This document shows, in pieces, positions 1 to 7,100 of a stretch of DNA of 8,994 nucleotides; the first letter of the stretch is position 1; every line of letters starts with the position of its first letter. The notes under the pieces were generated by a model that was not told the origin of the DNA, did no database searches, and saw only the letters and a program-made list of their open reading frames with translations. The translations under genes and the position numbers were made by a program. The stretch comes from Chloroflexota bacterium (GTDB taxonomy: Bacteria; Chloroflexota; Anaerolineae; Promineifilales; Promineifilaceae), in the NCBI GenBank assembly GCA_020353135.1, contig CP070688.1, forward strand, positions 1,960,911-1,969,904, given 5' to 3'.

Positions 1-260
1 CGCACGCGTTGTTGAAAGCATTCTTGCGCGTGTTGGATCCGCGGGATGCGGCGCCGGCCGAGCGGCTGGCGGACATAGCCGGCGGCGACGGCGTCTTCCG
101 TTGCCATACGATTTTTAACTGCATTGATGCCTGTCCCAAGGGGCTCAACCCGACCGAGGCCATTGAGACGCTGCGCAAGCTGGCCCATAAAAGGCGAGCC
201 TACGATCGCGCCCGCGTCGCCCGACAGACGACCCTACAGGAACCCGTTGGCACCAGTTAA
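1..260 (+). CDS. sdhB: Succinate dehydrogenase/fumarate reductase iron-sulfur subunit, C-terminal part
   Basis: Partial gene: the frame is open from base 3 (bases 1-2 finish an earlier codon), so the true start lies upstream; the TTG codons at 9 and 12 are internal. The visible 85 residues begin HALLKAFLRVLDPRD and contain RCHTIFNCIDACPKG. This is the SdhB/FrdB signature holding two ligands of the [3Fe-4S] cluster and the last ligand of the [4Fe-4S] cluster, followed by LNPTEAI. In the family this subunit carries electrons from the SdhA flavin to quinone at the membrane anchor, on the cytoplasmic face. A polar tail of about 19 residues follows the usual end near KLAHKRR. The stop (258-260) is 13 bp before sdhC, so they are cotranscribed; sdhA is presumably just upstream. 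The sequence does not distinguish succinate oxidation from fumarate reduction. Confidence 0.95.
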   Translation, partial: HALLKAFLRVLDPRDAAPAERLADIAGGDGVFRCHTIFNCIDACPKGLNPTEAIETLRKLAHKRRAYDRARVARQTTLQEPVGTS

Positions 261-273
261 GGAGTGAGAATAG

Positions 274-621
274 ATGTACAAAAGCACCGGTTTCATCAGC
301 TTTGTCCTGCGACGATTCACTGGCATCGCGCTGGTCCTCTACCTGTTCACCCATATGTGGGTCATCGGATCGGCCAACAGCGGACCGGAAGCGTTTGACG
401 CCCGGCTCAATGTAGTCCAGTCGACATTCTTCAAGTTCGCCGAAATCGCCTTGTTGGCGGCCGTCGTCTATCATGCATTTGACGGGATTCGACTGCTGAT
501 CGTTCACTACTTTGACGTGACCGAGTATCGCAAGAGCCTGTTCTACGCGATCTTCGCGATATCGGCTCTTCTGGTCATCGCCGGCGGCATTCCCATCCTA
601 CTCTTTGCGCTAGAAGGATAG
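274..621 (+). CDS. sdhC: Succinate dehydrogenase cytochrome b membrane subunit SdhC
   Basis: A 115-residue membrane anchor of complex II that binds haem b and helps form the quinone site. The ATG at 274 follows a GGAG at 261-264. Three hydrophobic segments are visible at about residues 15-34, 54-77 and 90-112. The first contains RRFTGIALVLYLFTHM with His27, and the second contains YHAFDGIRLL with His67; the RxTG...H and HxxxGxR patterns are those of SdhC-type haem ligands. It lies between sdhB and a second small anchor gene, giving the order B-C-D. The protein aligns along its length with the next gene product (see findings). With one candidate haem His in helix 1 and one in helix 2 of each anchor, a two-haem enzyme is possible, but this is inference. 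Confidence 0.9.
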   Translation: MYKSTGFISFVLRRFTGIALVLYLFTHMWVIGSANSGPEAFDARLNVVQSTFFKFAEIALLAAVVYHAFDGIRLLIVHYFDVTEYRKSLFYAIFAISALLVIAGGIPILLFALEG

Positions 622-705
622 GCGACGACGCCCTTCGAGAACTACTACCGATGATCTAGCGGCTAACCGCCCAAAGCTAACTGCAACTCCACGAGGAGAA
701 CGCCC

Positions 706-1053
706 ATGAGGATCTTTCTAATGCAACGTTACAGCGCCATCGCGCTGCTGATCTTTCTCACGATTCATATGATCGTCGTGCATTACCCGCCATTTCACAT
801 CGATTTCGGCCGGATCGTCGAGCGAATGGATCAGCCGTTGTGGAAGGCGATTGACATCGCCTTTTTATTCTTCGTGCTGATTCACGCGTTGTTAGGGGCC
901 TACATGGTCCTTACTGATGTCGAGCGTTTTGACAGGTACAGAAGGGCGCTGGCCGGGGCGGCCATCATCATCGGCATTGTGGCTTTCATCTATGGCACGA
1001 TGACGGTGCTGGCATTCGAGGCGCCGGCAGCCGCCAGTGCGGCGGTCCCATAA
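706..1053 (+). CDS. sdhD: Succinate dehydrogenase hydrophobic membrane anchor SdhD
   Basis: A 115-residue, three-helix membrane protein and the second anchor subunit of complex II. The ATG at 706 has a clear GAGGAG at 693-698. Helices lie at about residues 9-27, 48-70 and 82-104. Candidate haem ligands are His21 (QRYSAIALLIFLTIHM) and His60 (LIHALLGAYMVL, an HxxxG motif). A short Ala/Pro-rich tail ends the protein. It starts 84 bp after sdhC, a wider gap than elsewhere in the operon; I see no gene or convincing terminator in that gap. Identification rests on size, topology, conserved His/Arg positions and place after sdhB-sdhC. Anchor subunits diverge fast, so the letter D (against a second C-type subunit) is assigned by position. 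Confidence 0.85.
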   Translation: MRIFLMQRYSAIALLIFLTIHMIVVHYPPFHIDFGRIVERMDQPLWKAIDIAFLFFVLIHALLGAYMVLTDVERFDRYRRALAGAAIIIGIVAFIYGTMTVLAFEAPAAASAAVP

Positions 1054-1088
1054 TGATGCGTTTTTGAAGGGGGCGTCCGGCGATCCGC

Positions 1089-1235
1089 ATGAAACCGGCA
1101 TTCAAAGGGTCGCGATCATATGACTTTCGTCAGCTTATTTCCTGCCAGTTATCACTACACTTAGCCGTCGAAATCTGGCAGACTGATGTTGGCGGAAAGG
1201 GTGCTGCAATAAGCCAATTGTCGACCGCCAGTTAG
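1089..1235 (+). pseudogene. Possible remnant of a four-helix-bundle (S23/IVS-like) protein
   Basis: A 48-codon open frame (ATG 1089, TAG 1233-1235) in the gap between sdhD and korD. Its middle reads FRQLISCQLSLHLAVEIW. This resembles the first helix of the small four-helix-bundle proteins related to those encoded by 23S rRNA intervening sequences, which typically start like F-R-D-L-x-V-W-Q-x-S-x-x-L-x-V-E-I-Y. The usual continuation (QLRRAAVSIPSNIAEG-like) cannot be found in any + frame downstream, and normal family members exceed 110 residues, so if related it is a decayed fragment. The nearest purine-rich stretch (AAGGGGG, 1067-1073) sits 15 nt before the ATG, too far for a strong ribosome site. 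The likeness is recalled by eye and may be chance. The rest of the 260-bp gap shows no gene and no clear promoter. Confidence 0.22.
1142..1181. repeat. Short imperfectly placed inverted repeat in the sdhD-korD gap
   Basis: CTGCCAG at 1142-1148 and its reverse complement CTGGCAG at 1175-1181 are separated by 26 bases. An 8-base direct repeat GCCAGTTA also occurs at 1144-1151 and 1227-1234. The gap is the only place where a promoter or operator for the kor-hdr operon could sit within the window, so such repeats might be regulator half-sites. They are short enough to arise by chance. Confidence 0.2.
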
Positions 1236-1313
1236 CGCGCCAAGAGAGAGTCGCACAGGAGAAGGCGCGCTCGCAGGCGACCAGGTCTTGGGCCAGGTAG
1301 GCATTAGGGGACA

Positions 1314-1586
1314 ATGATGAAACATCATGGCCGGGAGCCGCTCAACCGCGATCAGGCTCGCATGCCTCACGGCCGGCTTTTCCTCATCCCGGAGCGGTGC
1401 AAGAGTTGCGGCATCTGCATCGAGTTTTGCCCTCTCCAGGTCCTGGCTCTCTCAGATCGAGCGAACGGTAAAGGATATTACCTTCCGGCGATCGCGGCCG
1501 ATAGGGAAGAGACCTGCGTGCATTGCCAGTTTTGCTCCCTGGTATGTCCCGAGTTTGCCATCTATAGCGCGGAGGCGAGCGCATGA
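1314..1586 (+). CDS. korD: 2-oxoacid:ferredoxin oxidoreductase ferredoxin (delta) subunit
   Basis: A 90-residue bacterial-type ferredoxin with two [4Fe-4S] motifs, CKSCGICIEFCP (Cys29/32/35/39) and CVHCQFCSLVCPEFAI (Cys68/71/74/78). Between them lies a loop containing GYYLPAI, as in KorD/OorD subunits. It accepts or supplies electrons at the KorAB active site and links it to further partners, here plausibly the HdrA-like protein. Two ATGs, 1314 and 1317, compete. The AGGGG at 1306-1310 is 6 nt from 1317 but only 3 nt from 1314, so 1317 may be the real start. A Met at residue 17 (1362) would give a shorter, more typical N-terminus but has no good ribosome site. The stop overlaps the korA start (ATGA). 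It is the first gene of the operon. Confidence 0.92.
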   Translation: MMKHHGREPLNRDQARMPHGRLFLIPERCKSCGICIEFCPLQVLALSDRANGKGYYLPAIAADREETCVHCQFCSLVCPEFAIYSAEASA

Positions 1587-2752
1587 GCCGCGATCCCGTC
1601 CTCAGCGGTCAACATTTCATGCACGGCGATCATGCCTGCGCCGAAGGCGCGCTGGCCGCAGGCTGTACCTTCTTCGCCGGTTATCCGATCACGCCGTCGA
1701 CCGAAATCGCCGAGAGGCTGGCCCAGAGGCTACCTGAAGTTGGCGGCACATTTATTCAAATGGAAGATGAATTGGCCAGCATCGCGACCATTATCGGCGC
1801 GTCGGCCGCCGGCGCCAGGGTCATGACCGCTACGTCGGGTCCAGGATTGAGCTTGATGCTCGAGAACCTGGGCCTGGCGGTAATGATGGAAGTTCCTTGT
1901 GTGCTGGTCGACATCCAGCGTGGATCGCCTTCCACCGGCCTGCCGACGATGGCCGGCCAATCTGATATCATGCAGGCGCGCTGGGGCTCTCATGGCGACT
2001 ACCAAATCATCGCTTATTGCCCGTGGTCACCGCAAGAGATATATGATTTGACGGTGCTGTCTTTCAACATGGCCGATCGCTACCGGGTACCGGTGCTGGT
2101 AATGGCCGACGAGGTCATCGGTCACATGGTCGAACGGGTCGTCATTCCGCCAGCGGCCGAGATCCCGTTCTTGCCGCGCAAAAGGCTAGAGAAGTCGCCG
2201 AATGGTCGATCGAAGAAAGGTCAGAATCGAGAACAGGACCTGATGCCGCCTATGGCTCATGCGGGCGAAGGGCGGCGGGTCCATTTCACAGGGTTGACCC
2301 ACGACGAGCGGGGTTATCCAGTCATGACGGCCGAGGCTCATCAGCGGCTGGTGACGAGGCTGGTAGACAAAATCCGCTGCAACGCCAATGACATCGTTCG
2401 CTATGAAGGCTATCATCTGGAGGATGCCCAAGTCATCGTCATCGCCTATGGTTGCACAGCGCGTTCGGCCAGGCGGGCGGTGCGCGAGGCGCGCAGCCAG
2501 GGCATCGCCGCTGGCCTATTCCGGCCGATCTCCCTGTGGCCGTTCCCTGAAGAAGCTCTGCAAGAGATCGCCAAGGATTCGACGTCGTTTGTCGTCACCG
2601 AGATGAATCTGGGCCAGGTCGCCCTCGAGGTTGAGCGCCTGCTGCATCGGCCGGTAACCGGGGTTTTCCATGCTGGCGGGGCCATGATCGCCCCAGAACC
2701 GATCCTGGACAAGATCAAGGAGGTGGCCCTTGCGCGGCCTGGCAGAAGCTGA
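1583..2752 (+). CDS. korA: 2-oxoacid:ferredoxin oxidoreductase subunit alpha (probable 2-oxoglutarate)
   Basis: A 389-residue alpha subunit. With KorB it catalyses 2-oxoacid + CoA + oxidised ferredoxin to acyl-CoA + CO2 + reduced ferredoxin, reversible in vivo when very low-potential ferredoxin is available. The pyrimidine-binding-type domain I covers about residues 8-200, with AEGALAAGCTFFAGYPITP, QMEDELASIATIIGAS, TATSGPG, RGSPSTGLPT and HGDY. A linker contains GLTHDERGYP. Domain II is at about 283-385 (VIVIAYGCTARSARRAVREA, then FRPISLWPFP). These fit the KorA/OorA class rather than pyruvate enzymes; substrate is inferred as 2-oxoglutarate, but branched-chain 2-oxoacids cannot be excluded. 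The start overlaps korD by 4 bp and the end overlaps korB by 23 bp, so translation is coupled. Length is normal for a stand-alone alpha subunit without fused gamma domain. Confidence 0.93.
   Translation: MSRDPVLSGQHFMHGDHACAEGALAAGCTFFAGYPITPSTEIAERLAQRLPEVGGTFIQMEDELASIATIIGASAAGARVMTATSGPGLSLMLENLGLAVMMEVPCVLVDIQRGSPSTGLPTMAGQSDIMQARWGSHGDYQIIAYCPWSPQEIYDLTVLSFNMADRYRVPVLVMADEVIGHMVERVVIPPAAEIPFLPRKRLEKSPNGRSKKGQNREQDLMPPMAHAGEGRRVHFTGLTHDERGYPVMTAEAHQRLVTRLVDKIRCNANDIVRYEGYHLEDAQVIVIAYGCTARSARRAVREARSQGIAAGLFRPISLWPFPEEALQEIAKDSTSFVVTEMNLGQVALEVERLLHRPVTGVFHAGGAMIAPEPILDKIKEVALARPGRS
2717..2724 (+). promoter_or_regulatory. Strong Shine-Dalgarno site for korB
   Basis: AAGGAGGT, an extended match to the 16S 3' end, lies inside the end of korA, 5 nt before the TTG at 2730. 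No in-frame ATG or GTG lies near it, so this site decides the unusual TTG start of korB. The nearby GTG at 2723 is in another frame. Confidence 0.8.
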
Positions 2753-3569
2753 AAAGCACCCCCTTGACGCCGTCATACGCGCTGACCGGATGCCACACAT
2801 CTGGTGCGCCGGTTGTGGTATTGGCATAGTCATGCGCTGCTACGCCCAGGCGATCCTGGAGTCTGGCGTTCCCTTGGAGCGCCACGTGGTCGTCTCAGGC
2901 ATTGGCTGTTCTGGACGCGTCGCCGGCTACATGAATATCGATTCATATCATACCACTCACGGCCGGGCGATACCCTTTGCCTCCGGCCTAAAGCTGGCCA
3001 ATCGCTCCCTGGCGGTGACGGTATTCAGCGGCGATGGCGACCTGGCGGCCATAGGCGGCAATCATCTGATCCACGCTGCCCGGCGCAATATCGACCTCAA
3101 GGTCATTTGCGTCAACAACTTCAACTATGGCATGACCGGGGGCCAGGCCGGGCCGACGACGCCGGTGGGCGCTCGGGCGACGACAGCGCCCTATGGCAAT
3201 CCCGAATTGCCCTTCAATTTGCCTTATTTACTGGCCGCGGCCGGGGCCAACTACGTATCGCGCTGGACTGCGCTGCACGCCCGGCATCTCAAAAAGGATA
3301 TTTTGCGAACCTTTGGCAAGAAGGGCTTCACCTTCCTGGAAGTCTTATCGCCTTGCCCGATTGGTTTTGGTAAATCCAATCGAATAAAGGACGGTTTGGA
3401 GGAAATGGACCTCTATCGCCGGCGGTGCCGGCCGGCGCCCGAGAATATGCCGGCCGAGGAGACGGGCATCGACCTGCGCCAGGAACGGCCGATCTACATC
3501 GGCAATTTCGTCGATCGTGATCAGCCGGCTTACGAGCCGGTTCGCGTGGAGGGGACAAATCAGCGATGA
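2730..3569 (+). CDS. korB: 2-oxoacid:ferredoxin oxidoreductase subunit beta (TPP-binding)
   Basis: A 279-residue thiamine diphosphate subunit of the Kor complex. The start is TTG, chosen because of the strong ribosome site 5 nt upstream. WCAGCGIG (Cys26, Cys29), SGIGCSG (Cys60) and SPCP (Cys209) are the likely ligands of the intrinsic [4Fe-4S] cluster; the spacing closely follows that of archaeal 2-oxoacid:ferredoxin oxidoreductase beta subunits. The TPP/Mg site is GDGD at 101-104 through NNFNYGMTGGQ at 129-139. HTTHGRAIPFASGLK at 74-88 is also typical. The C-terminal 70 residues are charged and would lie at the surface. The gene overlaps korA by 23 bp, and its TGA overlaps the ATG of a 26-codon frame that leads to korC. 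Family assignment is very sure; the exact 2-oxoacid is inferred. Confidence 0.94.
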   Translation: MRGLAEAEKHPLDAVIRADRMPHIWCAGCGIGIVMRCYAQAILESGVPLERHVVVSGIGCSGRVAGYMNIDSYHTTHGRAIPFASGLKLANRSLAVTVFSGDGDLAAIGGNHLIHAARRNIDLKVICVNNFNYGMTGGQAGPTTPVGARATTAPYGNPELPFNLPYLLAAAGANYVSRWTALHARHLKKDILRTFGKKGFTFLEVLSPCPIGFGKSNRIKDGLEEMDLYRRRCRPAPENMPAEETGIDLRQERPIYIGNFVDRDQPAYEPVRVEGTNQR

Positions 3570-3646
3570 AACTGCTGCGGATTGTAACGATTACGGCGAG
3601 GACCCCGCTAGCAACTGTCTGGCGGCCACGGAGGGACATGCCGTGA
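3566..3646 (+). CDS. Possible 26-residue coupling peptide between korB and korC
   Basis: A small open frame starts at ATG 3566, overlapping the korB stop as ATGA. It ends at TGA 3644-3646, overlapping the korC start as GTGA. It would encode a basic 26-residue peptide beginning MKLLRIVTITART and ending WRPRRDMP. A purine-rich GGAGGGG (3548-3554) lies 11 nt before the ATG. I recognise no family. The exact fit at both ends suggests it could carry ribosomes across the 73-bp gap between korB and korC, keeping their translation coupled. A chance fit is quite possible, because any short frame can match both ends. The alternative that korC itself starts further upstream in its own frame is less likely, since KorC proteins normally begin just before their GFGGQG motif. 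Confidence 0.35.
   Translation: MKLLRIVTITARTPLATVWRPRRDMP
3630..3635 (+). promoter_or_regulatory. Shine-Dalgarno site deciding the GTG start of korC
   Basis: GGAGGG ends 7 nt before the GTG at 3643. The frame of korC is open back to at least an ATG at 3517, inside korB, but that extension is acidic, lacks family likeness and overlaps korB. This site plus the family's usual N-terminus favour GTG 3643. Confidence 0.75.
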
Positions 3647-4182
3647 GAAAGGAGATACGTTTTGCCGGATTTGGCGGACAAGGCATCGGCCTGGCCGGCT
3701 ACATCTTGGGCAAGGCCTTCGCCCTCTACGATGGCCTGGAGGCGGTCATGACGCAGTCTTATGGACCGGAGGCGCGGGGAGGCGCGTCTAGCGCCAACGT
3801 CGTCGTTTCCGACGCCGAAATCGCCTATCCTTTCATCCAGCGTCCCGATGTGCTAATAGCCTTCTCGCAAGAAGCATATGCCCGTTTCCGTCCTGATGTT
3901 AGGGCGGGTGGTTTGATTCTCATTGACGGGGATTTGGTCAACTACCGGCCGGATCAGTGGCATTGGGCTGTTCCGGCGACGCGGATGGCCGACGATTTAG
4001 GGCACCGAATCGTGGCCAATATGGTGATGCTGGGATATTTCACCGCCGTGACACAATTCGTAACCCAACGGGCTATCGAAGAGGCGATTACGAGCGCGGT
4101 CAAGCCGGCCACTCTAGAACTGAACCTGCGGGCATTTGCGGCCGGCTACGAGTATGCTGACCGAAAGGAATTGGCGCGATGA
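3643..4182 (+). CDS. korC: 2-oxoacid:ferredoxin oxidoreductase subunit gamma
   Basis: A 179-residue gamma subunit. With a GTG start the protein begins MRKEIRFAGFGGQGIGLAG, the standard KorC opening. QSYGPEARGGASSANVVVSD follows at about 38-57, then a Rossmann-like fold with LILIDGDLV. The family mediates CoA binding and holds the alpha-beta core together; it has no cofactor of its own. The C-terminus (AIEEAITSAVKPATLELNLRA is cut short here) matches the normal KorC end, so the protein is complete. Its stop overlaps the start of the giant HdrA-like gene as ATGA (4179-4182), with AAAGGAA about 8 nt before that ATG inside korC. The coupling implies that Kor and Hdr-like proteins are made together and probably act together. 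Confidence 0.92.
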   Translation: MRKEIRFAGFGGQGIGLAGYILGKAFALYDGLEAVMTQSYGPEARGGASSANVVVSDAEIAYPFIQRPDVLIAFSQEAYARFRPDVRAGGLILIDGDLVNYRPDQWHWAVPATRMADDLGHRIVANMVMLGYFTAVTQFVTQRAIEEAITSAVKPATLELNLRAFAAGYEYADRKELAR

Positions 4183-7100
4183 GCGAACGGGTGCTGGTGA
4201 TCGGCGGCGGCATTGCCGGCATTCAGGCGTCATTGGACCTGGCCGATGCCGGCGCACTTGTTACTCTCGTGGAGCGCGAAGCGACCATCGGCGGGGTGAT
4301 GGCCGTGCTAGACAAGAACTTCCCAACGCTGGACTGTTCGATCTGCATAGAAGCGCCAAAGATGTCGGAGGTGGATCTGCATCCCAATATCGAGGTGTTG
4401 TCCCTGGCCGAAGTGGAGTCCGTGACAGGTGGCCCGGGCGAATTCCAGGTTCTCATCCGGCAGCGGGCACGGTACGTCACGGATGCTTGCACCCGCTGCG
4501 CGGATTGCGTAGAGGCGTGTCCCGTGGTCTTGCCCAATGAATTCGACGCCGGAATGGCCTATCGAAAAGCGGTTTTCACCCCGATTCCCCAATCCACGCC
4601 GGGCGCCTACCGAATCAATATGGCGGATTGCCTCAACGAGCCGCCAAATTATCTGCCTTGTAGCCGCTGCGTGGAGGTTTGCCCACCAGGGGCGATTGAT
4701 TTGTGCATGCCGGCCGACTCACTAGTGGAGCGTCGCGTTGGATCGATCATCGTCGCCACTGGCTACGACATGTTCGATCCTCGGACCATGCGCGAGTACG
4801 GCTATGGCAGCCATCCAGATATCTTGACCGCCTTGGAATTCGAAAGATTGATCAACTCGGCCGGCCCGACCGGCGGCGAAATCTTGCGACCGTCCGATGG
4901 TCAACATCCTGAGCGCCTGCTGATCGTAATGTGCGTCGGATCGCGGGATCGGCGTTTCCAGCGCTACTGTTCGCGCTTCTGCTGTATGTATTCGATCAAG
5001 CACGCTTACCAGGCCTTGGATCACGGCATACGCGACGTGACGGTCCTGTATATGGATGTGCGGGCATATGGCAAGGGCTTCGACGGATTTTGGCAACGCA
5101 CCCAGGAGTCCGGAGCCAGCTTCATTCGCGGCCGGCCGGCCCAGATCCAGTCCAACGTCGAGCGCATCCAGGTGACTTACGAGCGCGACGACTCGGCCAG
5201 CTTATGCGTCGAAGCCTTTGATATGGTGGTTTTGGCCAACGCGGTAACGCCGGCCGACGGCCTGGCCGAGTTGGCTTCGAGTCTCGAGTTGGAACTGGAC
5301 GGCGACGGATTCATCCGCTCCAGCGAGGAAAGAGGTGGGTTGGTGATGACCACCAGGCCAGGTGTCTTTGCCGCCGGCTGCGTTTCGGGTCCCAAAGATA
5401 TCCCGGACAGCGTGGCCGAGGGCAGTGGAGCGGCCGCGCTGGCGATGGGCCATCTTACGTCCCGGGCTTTTCCCGAACCGCCGCATATCCCACCCCTTTC
5501 GGCAAATCAAGAGCCAAGAGTAGGCGTTTTTGTCTGTCACTGCGGCAGCAATATCGCCGGCGTCGTCGACGTGGAAAAGGTCGTGCAATTTTCCAGGAAG
5601 CTGCCTGGCGTCGTCTTTGCCGACCGCCAGCTGTTTTCCTGCGCCGGGAATACGCAACACGAGATCGAACAGGCCATCAAGCAGGAAGGCATCAATCGTG
5701 TCGTCGTGGCCGCCTGCTCGCCGAAGACACACGAATCGATATTCCGGGGCGTTCTGGTACGGGCCGGCCTCAATCCATTTTTGCTCGAGATGGCCAATAT
5801 CCGCAACATGGACTCCTGGGTTCACAAGCAAAGCAAAGTCGCGGCCACCCAGAAGGCGCAAGACATGGTGGCCATGGCGGTAGCCAAAGCTCGGCGGTTG
5901 GAAGCGCTCAACATAAGCAGCCTGCCGCTGGTGCAGCGGGCGCTCGTGGTGGGCGGCGGCATTGCCGGAATGACAGCCGCCGCCGCACTGGCCCGCCAGG
6001 GAATCGAGACCCACCTGGCTGAGAAGAAGAACTATCTGGGCGGGCTCTTGGAGAACATCGATATGGTCGCTCCGGCCGATCTTCCGGCTCACAGCATGCT
6101 CATGACCAAAGCCATGGACGTGGCCGAGTCTGGTACATCAGTTCATCTGGCCACGACGGTCGAGCAGATCTCTGGCGTAGTTGGCAACTTCCAAACCCAC
6201 CTTAGCGATGGCTGTTCCATGGATGTGGGCGCGGTGATCGTCGCCACAGGCGCTTCCCCGTATGAGCCGGCGGAATTCAATTACGGCGCAGACGCCACGG
6301 TCATCACCAATCTGGAACTTGAGAGCCGGTTAGCGGCCGAGTCCGTCGAGGCCGACCGCATTACCTTCATCAGCTGCGTTGGCTCTCGCCAGGCGGCCAT
6401 GGGCTGTTCCCGCTATTGTTGCACGTCGATGATCAGCCAGGCTCTGCGCTTGCAGCGCCAAGGCAAGATCGTCCGGGTCGTGGCCAAGGACATCAGAAGC
6501 TACAGTCGCCAGGCGGAAGAACTGTATGAAGAGGCGATGCGGGCTGGCGTACGGTTCTTTCGCTACGACATAGATGCTCCACCGCAGGAGGTCATCCGTT
6601 ACGAGAAACACCAAGTAACTTTTCTCGATCATTTCCTCGGATCGCCGGTGCAGATCCCGACTGACTTACTCGTACTCGTCGCCGGTCTGCGGCCTGGTGC
6701 CAATGGGTTGGCCGATCAGCTAAAGCTGGCCCATAGTGAGGATGGTTCGTTGATGGAATTGCACCCCAAGCTTGGCCCGGCCGAAACGGCCTCCCAGGGC
6801 ATATACCTGGCCGGTACCGTGCAAGGCGCCAAGGACGTTCGCGAGTCGATGGCCCAGGCTTTGGCGACCGCGGCCAAGGCTGGTGCGCTTCTCGCCCGAG
6901 GGGTGATAGAGAAGGAACCGCTAACGGCGCAGGTGGACCTGGATCTTTGCATCGGCTGCATGCGCTGCGTCAAGGTTTGCCCTTACGGGGCGGTCGAGCA
7001 GATCGGCCCGGTGGGCAAAGAAGGACATGTTCGCATTCTAGAAGCGGCCTGCATGGGCTGCGGGACTTGCGCCGCCGAGTGTAACTTCGACGCGATCGAC

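Noticed and set aside
145..507. Open frame of 120 codons on the - strand across the sdhB-sdhC junction
   Set aside because: It is antisense to two clearly identified genes, with low-complexity charged sequence and no recognisable motif.
659..670. Small hairpin GCGG-CTAA-CCGC in the sdhC-sdhD gap
   Set aside because: A four-base-pair stem is expected by chance in GC-rich DNA and no U-tract follows.
1030..1065. GC stem CCGCC/GGCGG at 1031-1045 followed by TTTTT at 1061-1065, a possible sdhD terminator
   Set aside because: The stem is only 5 bp, lies inside the sdhD coding end, and is 15 nt away from the T-run; it does not make a normal Rho-independent terminator.
3517..3642. N-terminal extension of korC back to ATG 3517
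   Set aside because: It would overlap korB by 53 bp, has no family likeness, and a strong ribosome site stands before GTG 3643, where the normal KorC N-terminus begins.
5202..6092. Long open frame of 296 codons on the - strand inside the HdrA fusion gene
   Set aside because: It lies wholly antisense to a frame with unmistakable HdrA motifs, shows no family likeness, and such antisense frames are common in GC-rich genes.
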